Source: Gammaproteobacteria bacterium
Lineage (GTDB): Bacteria > Pseudomonadota > Gammaproteobacteria > Diplorickettsiales > Diplorickettsiaceae
Assembly: GCA_013289115.1 (NCBI GenBank)
Contig: JABDAQ010000006.1
Coordinates: 1 to 43,332, forward strand
DNA length: 43,332 nt
Direction of reading: 5' to 3'
The notes under the pieces were generated by a model, which was not told the DNA's origin, made no database searches, and saw only the letters and a list, made by a program, of their open reading frames with translations. Positions 34,882 through 43,332 of the stretch are shown here, piece by piece; the first letter of the stretch is position 1, and the number at the start of each line of letters is the position of its first letter. Both the position numbers and the translations under genes were made by a program.

Positions 34882-37800
34882 TTAATGAGCTAAAAGACTC
34901 TTTATTACAAATGAGCTATTTATGGAAGGAACTAGAGTAAAAGCACCACCTCCCGTACTTTCATATAAACCTATAGTGCCTGCATAAACAGTGTTGCCTA
35001 CTATTAATAAACTTTGTATGGCATTATTTCCTGTAGATCCAGACCCAATCTGAATAAAATTACTCCCATCACTACTACCTTGATAAACAGTACCCTGACT
35101 AGTACCTACATAAATGGTACTACCCACTGCCAAAAGAGCCGTTGCTCCCATCTTGTTAGAATTATTAGAAAAAGGAATAAGAGGAAAAGTATGACCGCCA
35201 TCATTACTTCTATATAATGAGTTAGTCTCGTGAATAGATCCTGCATAAATTTTGTCATCACTCGTTATTGCAACCTGTCCTAATCCTACATCATCTATAA
35301 CTTTGGTTAAAGCGCTGCCATTATTGAGACTTTGATATAAACCAGAAAGGGCACCCACCACATAAACGGCTTGATTATCTGACTCTACCGCAAGACTGGA
35401 CGGGCTATCCCCTCCTACAGTAGCTACCTTAGTAAAACTACTGCCGCTATTAGTGCTTTTATATAAACCCTCATCAGTTACTACGCCTGCATACAAAACA
35501 CCATTACCTATCGCGAGGCTTGCCACATAACTAGTGTTTATAGAATCTTGAGCAATCAAAGTAAAAGAATTAGCAGTAGTATCCGTACTTTGATATAAGC
35601 CGTTAGAAGTGGCTGCATAGATAGTATTACCTAATACTAATAAGCTACTCACCGTAGAATTTCCTATAGAATTCTTAGCGATTTGAGTAAATGTAGCCCC
35701 GCTATCAAGACTTTTATACAAGCCTTGACTAACGACCCCAACATAGATAGCGGGAGCAATAGAGACAGTAGTGGAAGCGATTTGAGACTTCGTTCCTTGA
35801 GGCGAATAAGTCGCGGTGGCAACTATGTTAGCCCTACCCGCGATGGCACCTGCGGTAAAAGTACCGGAATAATTACATTGATGGCCTGCTTCTAAAGTAC
35901 CACTACAATTGCTAGCACTCGAATTCAGACTGAAGGATCCATTCGTATTAGTTGAAGTGATCGTGACTGATGTCAAATCAAAAGCAGAACTATTTTTTAA
36001 CGTAAAAGTAACTGTAGCTATGTTACCACTGTTCATTGCCGCAGGTAATTGCGATACAAGAAAGTCCACATCAGGATTTGATAGAGCAGTTGTGCTAATT
36101 CCATTAGTTCCATTTGAATTTTGATCGTAAGCGGCATGCAAGGTTGCAATGCTAGGACCCGTTGTTGTTTGGGTTGTATAGGTTCCGGTAAAATTACACG
36201 TCCCATTGGGCGCTAAAGAACTTGTGCAGTTGCTGGAAGTTTGAGTCAAGGATGCATCACCGGGCGTTGCACTGGGAGTGAGCACAAGATGCGTAAGAGT
36301 AAACGTTGAATTATTCGTTAAAGTAAACGTCAACGACGTACTACTATTCGTGCTTAGGTTTTGAGGCAAAGGTGGTGTGGGTGTAATAACTAAGTTCGGC
36401 GCGGAAATCGCGGTGGGACTGGATTGATTACTACTGCCTTGATCATACTGCGCTTGGACCGCGACGCTGCCAGCGCTCGCGGTCGTTCCCGCGGTGTAGT
36501 TGCCTGCATAGATACAGTTTGCGCTCACGGCTAAAGTGCTGGTACAGGTTGTTGCGTTAGGATCGACTTGAAACATGCCGTTGCTTGCGGTCGGCAGAAA
36601 TGAAAGTCCGGTCAACGGAAAAGCGGAAGTGTTTACGAGTGTAAAACTCACAGGCATAGTACTTTGGGTACTCATGGTATCCGGTAATTTCGTTGAAGCC
36701 GTGAAGTTGACGCTCGCGTTTTGAATCGCAGTAGATGTACTTGCTTGGGTGCCCACCGGATTTTGATCGTACCCAATCTGTAGATTCGCTGAGGAATTCC
36801 CTACGCTTGTACCGCTGGTATAAAGTCCGAAGAAGTAACAGGTGGCGCCTGTTACTAGACTGTCGGTGCAGTCGGTTGAGCTTTCGATCAAGGTCGCTTG
36901 ATTGGAGGCGGTGGGGATGAGCGTAAGCTGCGTTAAGTCAAATGGAGATTGATTGGTTAAGGTGAAGGTAATGTAATAAGGGCTGTTTGTTCCTAATTGT
37001 TGAGGTAAAGGGAGGATCGGTGTCACAATCAGCGTAGGCGCTGTAACGGTCGTTGGACTAGTGCCGACGGCTTGGCCTGTAGGGTTTTGGTCGTAGCTTA
37101 AATAAACCTGTGCAGACCCTGACCCTGTCATAGCATTGGTTTGATAGCTACCTGAAATTTGACAGGTTTGGTTTGTACCTAAGGACGATCCGCAGGTAGT
37201 GGTGTTGATTTGAAAATCAGCATCGGTGGGGGTAGCACTGGAGGCCTGAATGAGCCCGGTGATCGCGAACGCGGATTGGTTGCTGACCGTAAAACTGACC
37301 GGATAGGCGCTGTTCGTACTGACGTTATTGGGTAAAGGAGATACCGCCGGAGTGATCGTGACATTCGGGGCAGATACGCTTGTACTGGTGGTCGATGGAT
37401 TGCTGCTGCCTTCATTGAACGTGGCTTGCGCGACAACAGACCCGGAACCGGCGGTGGTTCCTGCAGTATAGTTGCCTGTGTAGTTACAGCTTGTACTGGG
37501 CGCTAAGGAACTCGTGCAGGTGTTGGAGGTGACGTTAAAGGATCCAAGTGTGCTTGTCTGGGTAAGTGTGAGTCCTGTGAGAGGAACGGCCGCGTTGTTT
37601 GTTAATTGAAAACTGATCGGGTTGACACTGTTCGTGCTGCTATTGATTGGCAGTTTGTTTGTGACGACCAAACTGGCATCGGTCGTCACTACCTGGGTGG
37701 AGCTCGTGCCAGTTTGTACGTTTGGATTCTGATCGTAGCTGACTTGGATTTGGGCTGAACCGGGTCCCGCTAAGGCGTTGGTTTGGTAGGTTCCTGCGAC

Positions 37801-39069
37801 CGTACAGGTTTGATTGGGCAGTAAGGTACTGCCACAGGTTGTGCTGCTTGGGTTGAATTCAAGATCGGCGTCTACGGGGGATGCGCTGGGTTCAAAAAGA
37901 AGTCCTGTGAGCGCAAAGGGAGATTGATTTTGTAGAGTGAAGCTGACCGGGGTATCGGTGTTGGTGTCGACTTGGAGCGGTAAAGCATTATTCCCTTGTA
38001 CTTGAATCTGGAGATTCGGGGTAGCTATTTGAGCGGTGCTACTCCCAGGCGTTGTTGTGTAGCTTTGATCATAACTTGCGTTGATCGTAGCGGTACCAGA
38101 ACCGGGTGTCGCGCCAGTTGTGTATTGTCCGGTATAAGTGCAGGTTTGATTGGGCAGTAAACTGGTTCCGCAATCGGTCGCGGTTTGTATAAAATTAGCA
38201 TCATTCGGCGTCGCACCGGGTGTTAACGTGAGCGTAGTTAAGACAAAAGACGAATTGTTGGTCAGGGTAAAACTGACGGGATACGTACTGTTTGTGCTGA
38301 TCGCCGCGGGTAAGGTCGTTGCTAGATTGATGACGAGATTCGGGAGAGAGATCGTGGTACTACTCGTATCGTCTACACCATTTGTGTTTTGATCGTAATT
38401 CGCGTGCAGAGTAACGCCGCTCGTGCCGGTTATACTCCCTGTGATGTAAATACCGCTGTAGCTACAGCTTTGATTGACGCCTAAATTTGTTCCGCAGTCC
38501 GTTCCATTCGGCACAAAACTGGCATCATTGGGTAGTGCATTCGCCGTGAGCGTGAGATTCGTTAATGTGATGCCTGTTGTGTTGCTGAGCGTAAAACTGA
38601 CGGGATAACTATAGTTCGTGCTGATTTGTGCAGATAGCGGAAGCGTTGCGCTCATCGCCAGATTTACAACTGGAGCAGAAACAGACTGCGTATGCGTCAA
38701 ACGCTTGGGTAATGGCACAACGTCTCGTGCGTAGCGCATCACGAGTTGATAGTACGCGGAGGATGAATCGCCTTGGGGTGCATAATTGACGACTACGTCG
38801 CAACTTTCATTAGACTGTAATTGTCGCCCAGTACACTGATCGCTTTTACTGAATCTACTTGAGGCGATGAGTTGAATCGTCAGCGGCGTCGGCATCGTGA
38901 ACGGTAGATGACTCGTGAACCGATACGTCGCGCTGTAATTACTTCCTTGCATTGTACTGCTCGAAATCTCGCTCAACTCCGTCCAACCAATGGGATCTTG
39001 CGCTGCAGAAACGATCAGCGCTATTAGCCCTAAACCAACCGCTCCTATCTTCCTTACTACATGCCTCAT
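34882..39069 (-). CDS. Large secreted protein: nine Ig-like CX9C repeats plus seven-bladed propeller
   Basis: The 1395-residue protein starts with a Sec signal peptide (basic MRHVVRK, hydrophobic core, cleavage near VSA/AQD at 22-24). A degenerate unit (about 25-130) is followed by nine tandem units of about 107 residues (about 130-1105). Each contains an STNS-YPVSFTL-type strand, LT-LTL, a CX9C pair (for example CGTSLLPNQTC) and a closing YDQN block, suggesting beta-sandwich domains with one disulfide each. The last 290 residues hold seven blades of about 41 residues, each with a strand such as TIYAATSNGLYQS and an Asp-box-like S-x-D-x-G-x-x-F. No sortase, autotransporter or membrane anchor is seen. 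It is probably exported and adhesive or ligand-binding. The repeat-coding DNA is richer in GC than the rest of the window. Confidence 0.85.
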   Translation of the reverse strand: MRHVVRKIGAVGLGLIALIVSAAQDPIGWTELSEISSSTMQGSNYSATYRFTSHLPFTMPTPLTIQLIASSRFSKSDQCTGRQLQSNESCDVVVNYAPQGDSSSAYYQLVMRYARDVVPLPKRLTHTQSVSAPVVNLAMSATLPLSAQISTNYSYPVSFTLSNTTGITLTNLTLTANALPNDASFVPNGTDCGTNLGVNQSCSYSGIYITGSITGTSGVTLHANYDQNTNGVDDTSSTTISLPNLVINLATTLPAAISTNSTYPVSFTLTNNSSFVLTTLTLTPGATPNDANFIQTATDCGTSLLPNQTCTYTGQYTTGATPGSGTATINASYDQSYTTTPGSSTAQIATPNLQIQVQGNNALPLQVDTNTDTPVSFTLQNQSPFALTGLLFEPSASPVDADLEFNPSSTTCGSTLLPNQTCTVAGTYQTNALAGPGSAQIQVSYDQNPNVQTGTSSTQVVTTDASLVVTNKLPINSSTNSVNPISFQLTNNAAVPLTGLTLTQTSTLGSFNVTSNTCTSSLAPSTSCNYTGNYTAGTTAGSGSVVAQATFNEGSSNPSTTSTSVSAPNVTITPAVSPLPNNVSTNSAYPVSFTVSNQSAFAITGLIQASSATPTDADFQINTTTCGSSLGTNQTCQISGSYQTNAMTGSGSAQVYLSYDQNPTGQAVGTSPTTVTAPTLIVTPILPLPQQLGTNSPYYITFTLTNQSPFDLTQLTLIPTASNQATLIESSTDCTDSLVTGATCYFFGLYTSGTSVGNSSANLQIGYDQNPVGTQASTSTAIQNASVNFTASTKLPDTMSTQSTMPVSFTLVNTSAFPLTGLSFLPTASNGMFQVDPNATTCTSTLAVSANCIYAGNYTAGTTASAGSVAVQAQYDQGSSNQSSPTAISAPNLVITPTPPLPQNLSTNSSTSLTFTLTNNSTFTLTHLVLTPSATPGDASLTQTSSNCTSSLAPNGTCNFTGTYTTQTTTGPSIATLHAAYDQNSNGTNGISTTALSNPDVDFLVSQLPAAMNSGNIATVTFTLKNSSAFDLTSVTITSTNTNGSFSLNSSASNCSGTLEAGHQCNYSGTFTAGAIAGRANIVATATYSPQGTKSQIASTTVSIAPAIYVGVVSQGLYKSLDSGATFTQIAKNSIGNSTVSSLLVLGNTIYAATSNGLYQSTDTTANSFTLIAQDSINTSYVASLAIGNGVLYAGVVTDEGLYKSTNSGSSFTKVATVGGDSPSSLAVESDNQAVYVVGALSGLYQSLNNGSALTKVIDDVGLGQVAITSDDKIYAGSIHETNSLYRSNDGGHTFPLIPFSNNSNKMGATALLAVGSTIYVGTSQGTVYQGSSDGSNFIQIGSGSTGNNAIQSLLIVGNTVYAGTIGLYESTGGGAFTLVPSINSSFVIKSLLAH

Positions 39070-39113
39070 GAGATTTCCTTATCTCCTCAGGTTCACTTCA
39101 ATCCGCTAACTTA

Positions 39114-39368
39114 TCACGCCTCCTTGCTATTGGAAAGATCTTTAAGGCAACAAATTTGTTCCAACAACCTCTTTATTTCTTCCGGCTTATCTTTATGGCG
39201 TTCAATTTGATCTAAAAAAAGTGGAATATCTGCATCCAATTTTCTTTCAGTCGTTTCTGCTAAGTTCGCATGATTTCTAATGATTTTTAGTTGCCTTAAA
39301 TCTAACTTCAGATCGTCTGCTAATTCATAAAACCCTTTTAGCCAATAACGAAATTCACAGTGAGTCAT
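39114..39368 (-). CDS. Small hypothetical protein
   Basis: An 84-residue helical protein that I cannot name with confidence. It begins MTHCEFRYWLKGFYELADD and continues LRQLKIIRNHANLAE, then a charged helix. The CEFRYWLKGF...L...QLKIIRNH pattern reminds me of small proteins encoded beside phage genes, but no other phage gene is near. A TTG four codons upstream opens the same frame; I prefer the ATG at 39368, with GAGG about four bases before it. It lies 29 bases after the hybrid kinase on the same strand and just before the large repeat protein, so the three may be co-transcribed. Confidence 0.65.
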   Translation of the reverse strand: MTHCEFRYWLKGFYELADDLKLDLRQLKIIRNHANLAETTERKLDADIPLFLDQIERHKDKPEEIKRLLEQICCLKDLSNSKEA

Positions 39369-39397
39369 AAACCCTCGCAAGAAAATTTATTAAAAAT

Positions 39398-41368
39398 CTA
39401 ATTTTTCAACCAACGTTGTAGCAATTGATGTGTTTCTTCAACAATTTGCACTAACTGCTGAAATAAATCTTCAGGTGTAGTCTGATCTTGCTCAGACAAA
39501 ACGCTGCCAAGCTCTGTACACACAGCATTCAATCGTGATGCGCCAACATAGGTACTTCCTCCCTTTAATTTATGTGCTTGAAATGCAATCTTTTTCCAAT
39601 TCTGTTGCGCATGGGCTTCCCTTAAAATCACCAACTCTTCATCCCAAGATTGTAAAGCCACTTGTATGATATCTTTTAGATCGGTTTCATCAAACAGCGT
39701 ACGTGCTTGCGCTTCATCAAAGAGTGGGTAACTGCTTAACGCTTTAGGTTTGGCTTGCTCTAAAATAGTCTGAATTTCTTTAATATCGCTTTCTTTGAGT
39801 GGCTTTACAAAAACACGATCCATTCCAGATGCTAAATACTTTTCTTTGGCTTCTTCACCTGCATGGCCCGTTAAGGCAACAATCGGGATTCGATTTTTTC
39901 TGTTTCTCTTTTCCCAAACACGATACTGTTGCGTAAGTTCCATGCCATCTCCATCGGGCAAACCAATGTCGCTGAGTATTAAATCAAATTCCTTTTCTTT
40001 TAAAATCTTTAACGCATTGACTGCATTCTCGGCGGTCGCTACCTGATACCCGGATTGCTTTAATCGCGATTGTGCCCCTAAACGCGCCGCTAAATCATCT
40101 TCGATTAATAAAATGCGTTGGCTTGATCCTGATAAATCCGTTTTTTGTTGTGTCAATTCCTGAACTTTTTGAACGGTTAGATTCTCCAGAGCTTCAGGTT
40201 TTAGGACCGTTTCTGTTTGATCAGATCGATCTAATTCTGTTGCGATCGATAATTCTAAAACAATCGTAAACGTCGTGCCCTGCCCTAAGCTACTTTCTAC
40301 GGTGATTGTACCGCCCAACGCTTCTACGTATTGCTTGACGATAAATAATCCTACTCCATGGCCTTTGTATAGCCCGCGATAGGAGGGATGTACCTTGACG
40401 AAACGATCAAAGATCTTAGCGCGTTGATCGGATGGAATTCCTATGCCTGTGTCACGAATACATAACTCAATCCGTGCTTTGTCTTTCTGTTTGGATAAAC
40501 AACGAAACGATACATTAATCTCTCCTTTCTCCGTGAATTTGATCGCATTCGCCGTGAGATTGAGTAAAATCCGTTCGAGTTTAAGTCGATCGGTTTCGAG
40601 ATGATTCGGTATCTCAGCATCCAGATCAATTTTAAGTACTAACCCTTTGCTTTTAATGGAAGGTAACATTAAATCACGTAGATTGTGCACCATCTTACGC
40701 AAATCAATTGTTTCCTTTTTGATCTCATCTTCATGAATGTATTCTGCTTTACTTAATTCGAGCACGCTTTCTAACAGTTCATGTAAGCGTCGCGAGGATT
40801 GTTCCAGCAATTGCGCGCGTTGCAATGCTTCTTCGTTGTTAGCAACCATCTCCCTGAGATCTTCCGACATGTGAATCATCCCGGTTAATGGGGTCCGTAT
40901 GTCATGCGCCATGTTTAAAATAAAAGCATCTTTAGAACGATTTCCTGCCTCTGCCTTTTCTTTCGCTTTGTATAGCTCAGCTTCCATTCGTTTGCGTTCG
41001 GTTATGTCAATGGATATTCCTAATAAACCAATGACTCTATTGTTAGAATCTTGTATCGGGCTTTTTATACTCAAATAAGTAATTTTCTCACCATCGAGCT
41101 TTTCATGAATTTCCTCTACTGTAATATTTTTACATGTTGTCATCACTGCTTTTGAATTTTCCCATGCTTGTTTGCTCGTTAAATCTACAGCGTGTTTTCC
41201 AACAAATTTTTCGATTGTTAAGTTTAAATTCTTTAAAATTACTTCATTGCATCCCAATAAAATACCTTCTGAATCCATCCAATAAAAACCAACAGGTAGC
41301 TGCGCAAAAAGTGCGTCGAATGCTAACTCTTTCGCTTTTAGCGCAATATCATTTAAATTAAATATCAT
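39398..41368 (-). CDS. Soluble hybrid sensor histidine kinase (PAS-HisKA-HATPase-REC-HPt)
   Basis: A 656-residue four-step phosphorelay in one chain. Domains in order: PAS (about 12-125), HisKA with phospho-accepting His155 (NMAHDIRTPLTG), HATPase with N-box Asn274, DTGIG at 306-310 and GHGVGLFIV, a receiver with Asp467 (LILSDIGLPDGDG) and Lys522, and a C-terminal HPt domain with His599 (AHKLKGGS). No transmembrane segment is present, so the PAS domain senses something in the cytosol. The layout resembles ArcB/BarA-type kinases without their membrane part. No cognate response regulator is adjacent. The neighbouring cyclodipeptide synthase candidate lies 34 bases upstream on the same strand. 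Confidence 0.95.
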   Translation of the reverse strand: MIFNLNDIALKAKELAFDALFAQLPVGFYWMDSEGILLGCNEVILKNLNLTIEKFVGKHAVDLTSKQAWENSKAVMTTCKNITVEEIHEKLDGEKITYLSIKSPIQDSNNRVIGLLGISIDITERKRMEAELYKAKEKAEAGNRSKDAFILNMAHDIRTPLTGMIHMSEDLREMVANNEEALQRAQLLEQSSRRLHELLESVLELSKAEYIHEDEIKKETIDLRKMVHNLRDLMLPSIKSKGLVLKIDLDAEIPNHLETDRLKLERILLNLTANAIKFTEKGEINVSFRCLSKQKDKARIELCIRDTGIGIPSDQRAKIFDRFVKVHPSYRGLYKGHGVGLFIVKQYVEALGGTITVESSLGQGTTFTIVLELSIATELDRSDQTETVLKPEALENLTVQKVQELTQQKTDLSGSSQRILLIEDDLAARLGAQSRLKQSGYQVATAENAVNALKILKEKEFDLILSDIGLPDGDGMELTQQYRVWEKRNRKNRIPIVALTGHAGEEAKEKYLASGMDRVFVKPLKESDIKEIQTILEQAKPKALSSYPLFDEAQARTLFDETDLKDIIQVALQSWDEELVILREAHAQQNWKKIAFQAHKLKGGSTYVGASRLNAVCTELGSVLSEQDQTTPEDLFQQLVQIVEETHQLLQRWLKN

Positions 41369-41402
41369 AAATACTATGCCCTTACTCCGTTTATCCTATT
41401 TT

Positions 41403-42227
41403 TTATATTGACTGCGAATGTTCTCGTTTATAACTATCTTCAATAGGTTGTTGATTATTAGAATTAAAAATACTGAAAAGAGAAACAGACTTCTCTTGAA
41501 TAATAACATTGACCTTACAATTAGAAACATCATCATGGCTGATGAGTTGTGCCTGATCTTGCTTCAAGTTAGCATCGGATAATAACGTTATCGGCCTAGC
41601 AATCATTTTATTAGCACTGCTTAATTTATTATAAGCTACCTCCATAGCTCGATTACGCTCACCTGGATAAATTTCATAATCATATATATTTTCATTAGTT
41701 ATAAGAACGAGAACAGCGCACTCTTCCATTAAATATCCTCTCAATTTTTCTTTTATGAATGACTCGCTCCTATGTTTCTTAACATCTGCATTTATTTTAT
41801 TATAAAAAAAATTTACAGTGCTATTAACTGTTCGGCGAAAATTTCTATTTTCTTCGTATAGTGCTTTTACTTTTTGTAAATAATCGGAAAACTGTGGACT
41901 TAATCTATAATCATCCCAGTCCTTGATAGCTTCTAATTTGCCTGATTTTTTCAGTTCTTTGATGCAAACATCATTATCAACTTCTTCCCACTTCACTGCA
42001 CGTTTTTTAGATTGTTCTTCAGCTTCTTCAGGTGATAAGCCTTCTTTAATCTCAATGTTATATCTCTGCAATGTAGAGGCTTTGAGTAAAGTAACTCTTT
42101 TAATCTTGGGGTTTTCTTGTATTTCCTTCAGCATCTGAGAAGTGTAATTACCTGTTTGTTTTTCTTCACCAATACTAATAGAAAAACAAACATGGCAGTC
42201 TTGATTAAACTCACCAAGAATAGGCAT
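41403..42227 (-). CDS. Probable tRNA-dependent cyclodipeptide synthase (XYP type)
   Basis: Cyclodipeptide synthases join two amino acids from aminoacyl-tRNAs into a diketopiperazine. In this 274-residue protein all expected catalytic positions can be placed by eye: the nucleophilic Ser18 in VCFSISIGEEKQTG (Ser37 in AlbC), Tyr165 and Glu169 in YLMEECAV (the Tyr-x3-Glu pair, Tyr178/Glu182), and Tyr187-Pro188 in YEIYPG, the YP of the XYP subfamily. RVTLLKASTLQRYNIE matches the second Rossmann strand with the family's LQRxN segment. The residues beyond about 215 are extra and look disordered. A member of this subfamily has been characterised from Rickettsiella grylli. No oxidase or methyltransferase that would tailor the product is adjacent. 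The call is from memory of motifs, not a search. Confidence 0.72.
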   Translation of the reverse strand: MPILGEFNQDCHVCFSISIGEEKQTGNYTSQMLKEIQENPKIKRVTLLKASTLQRYNIEIKEGLSPEEAEEQSKKRAVKWEEVDNDVCIKELKKSGKLEAIKDWDDYRLSPQFSDYLQKVKALYEENRNFRRTVNSTVNFFYNKINADVKKHRSESFIKEKLRGYLMEECAVLVLITNENIYDYEIYPGERNRAMEVAYNKLSSANKMIARPITLLSDANLKQDQAQLISHDDVSNCKVNVIIQEKSVSLFSIFNSNNQQPIEDSYKREHSQSI

Positions 42228-42308
42228 TTATAACTCACTTATTTTATGTTTTATTATTTGATTAATTGAAAAAGATAACGAGTGCTATTCCATGAATAAT
42301 CATTCGAA

Positions 42309-43331
42309 TCAAAAATGATCACGAATCATCAACTCTGCAATTTGCACCGCATTGAGTGCAGCACCTTTGCGAATATTATCTGCTACGATCCAAAAATTTA
42401 ACCCCTGTGGATGTGAAATATCCTCTCGAATACGACCCACAAAAACCTCATCATGATGCGCACTGTGCGTGACGGGCATCGGATAACCTCGTGTTGCACG
42501 CCGATCTAATACTACTAGTCCCGGGGCTTTTTTTAATAATTGTTTGACTTTAGTCACACTGATCTTTCGCTTAGTTTCTAGATGTACTGATTCGGAATGA
42601 CCATAGAGCACAGGTACTCTTACTGCAGTCGCATTAACGACAATCCTATCATCGTTCAAAATCTTTCTCGTTTCCCACAGCATTTTCATCTCTTCTCGGG
42701 TGTAGCCATTTTCCTGAAAATGATCAATGTGAGGAATTACATTAAATGCAATCTGACTGCTAAATGCTTTGGCTTCCACCGCTAAACCATTGATCAATCT
42801 ACCTGTTTGTTCAATTAATTCTTGTACTGCTTTGCGGCCCGCACCTGATACCGATTGATAGGTAGATACATTAATTCGTGTAACACCTACGGCTGTATGA
42901 ATCGGTTTGACTACCAATAACAGTTGAATCGTAGAACAATTAGGGTTGGCAATAATACCGGAACACGGATAATGCTTTAAAGCTTCGGCATTTACTTCTG
43001 GAATAACAAGCGGTACTTGTTCTTCATAACGAAATGAAGCTGTATTGTCGATCACTAAGCAGCCTGCCGCAACCGCTTTCGGAACATACTCTAAAGAAAT
43101 TGTGCTACCCGCTGAAAAAAAAACAAGATCAACTTTATGAAAATCAAATTCTGCTAGGTTCTCAAGCAAAAGTGATTCACCTTTAAAAGATAGACTGCTA
43201 CCGATTGAACGCTCACTCGCCAATACATACACAGTTTTTACAGGAAAATTACGTTGTTCTAAGATCGCTAGAATAGTCCTACCAACTAAACCCGTGGCGC
43301 CTACAATAGCGAGTTTAAATTCCTGAGGCAT
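42309..43331 (-). CDS. asd: Aspartate-semialdehyde dehydrogenase
   Basis: Asd reduces aspartyl phosphate to aspartate semialdehyde with NADPH, the branch point to lysine/diaminopimelate, threonine and methionine. The 340 residues are complete, with the ATG one base from the window edge. Motifs: GATGLVGRTIL (NADP-binding), the catalytic Cys in IANPNCSTIQ, SGAGRKAVQEL and the His segment YGHSESVHLE. The form is the shorter type found in many gram-positive and some proteobacterial genomes rather than the E. coli type. It is not linked to other lysine genes here, but dapD is at the far end of the window. The ribosome binding site lies outside the window. Confidence 0.96.
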   Translation of the reverse strand: MPQEFKLAIVGATGLVGRTILAILEQRNFPVKTVYVLASERSIGSSLSFKGESLLLENLAEFDFHKVDLVFFSAGSTISLEYVPKAVAAGCLVIDNTASFRYEEQVPLVIPEVNAEALKHYPCSGIIANPNCSTIQLLLVVKPIHTAVGVTRINVSTYQSVSGAGRKAVQELIEQTGRLINGLAVEAKAFSSQIAFNVIPHIDHFQENGYTREEMKMLWETRKILNDDRIVVNATAVRVPVLYGHSESVHLETKRKISVTKVKQLLKKAPGLVVLDRRATRGYPMPVTHSAHHDEVFVGRIREDISHPQGLNFWIVADNIRKGAALNAVQIAELMIRDHF

Positions 43332-43332
43332 A

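Noticed and set aside
37179-37436. An 85-codon Arg/Pro-rich minus-strand ORF inside the repeat protein gene
   Set aside because: It is in another frame of the GC-richer repeats and matches nothing but the repeat period.

Overview
The window looks like chromosome from a low-GC, host-associated gammaproteobacterium, most likely in the Legionellales and close to Rickettsiella or Coxiella. That placement is an inference. It rests on four things: the gammaproteobacterial order uvrC / pgsA / tRNA-Gly / tRNA-Cys / tRNA-Leu; a Thi5-type pyrimidine synthase of the kind known from Legionella; a probable XYP-type cyclodipeptide synthase of the kind characterised from Rickettsiella grylli; and many large, AT-rich, lineage-specific ORFs between housekeeping genes.

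Layout. 1-3.9 kb: the tail of an AAA-ATPase/PD-(D/E)XK protein, tRNA-Ile2 (CAT), dapD, a cytosolic GH18-like protein and a complete second AAA-ATPase/nuclease protein. 4-7.2 kb: rpoD, divergent from a folK-folP fusion. 7.3-12 kb: a membrane/coiled-coil protein, an outer-membrane beta-barrel protein with a clear promoter and terminator, and uvrA. 12-17.2 kb: an accessory block in which two paralogous proteins of unknown function flank a protein with a triplicated helix-turn-helix-like unit. It ends in a GC-rich, hairpin-filled island of about 275 bp. 17.2-22.4 kb: a tight minus-strand cluster, fdx-tsaB-UPF0434-pheS-pheT-rnhB. 22.4-27.6 kb: three tRNAs, pgsA, a 758-residue orphan and uvrC. 27.6-30.6 kb: an orphan, tRNA-Thr, a TPP riboswitch, thi5, an H1-like basic protein and a hendecad-repeat coiled-coil protein. 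30.7-34.8 kb: nrdA-nrdB behind a promoter overlapped by paired NrdR-like boxes. 34.9-43.3 kb: a 1395-residue secreted repeat/propeller protein, a small protein, a soluble hybrid histidine kinase, a probable cyclodipeptide synthase and asd.

How the genes fit together. asd and dapD both serve diaminopimelate/lysine synthesis. uvrA and uvrC serve excision repair; this UvrA lacks about 95 residues that match its insertion domain. nrdAB supplies deoxynucleotides, folKP folate, and thi5 under a TPP riboswitch the thiamine pyrimidine. The large orphans, the repeat protein and the peptide synthase are the accessory part, and some may face a eukaryotic host. The most unusual items are the shortened UvrA, the tRNA-riboswitch-thi5 arrangement, the cyclodipeptide synthase candidate, the paralog/HTH-repeat block and the GC-rich island.
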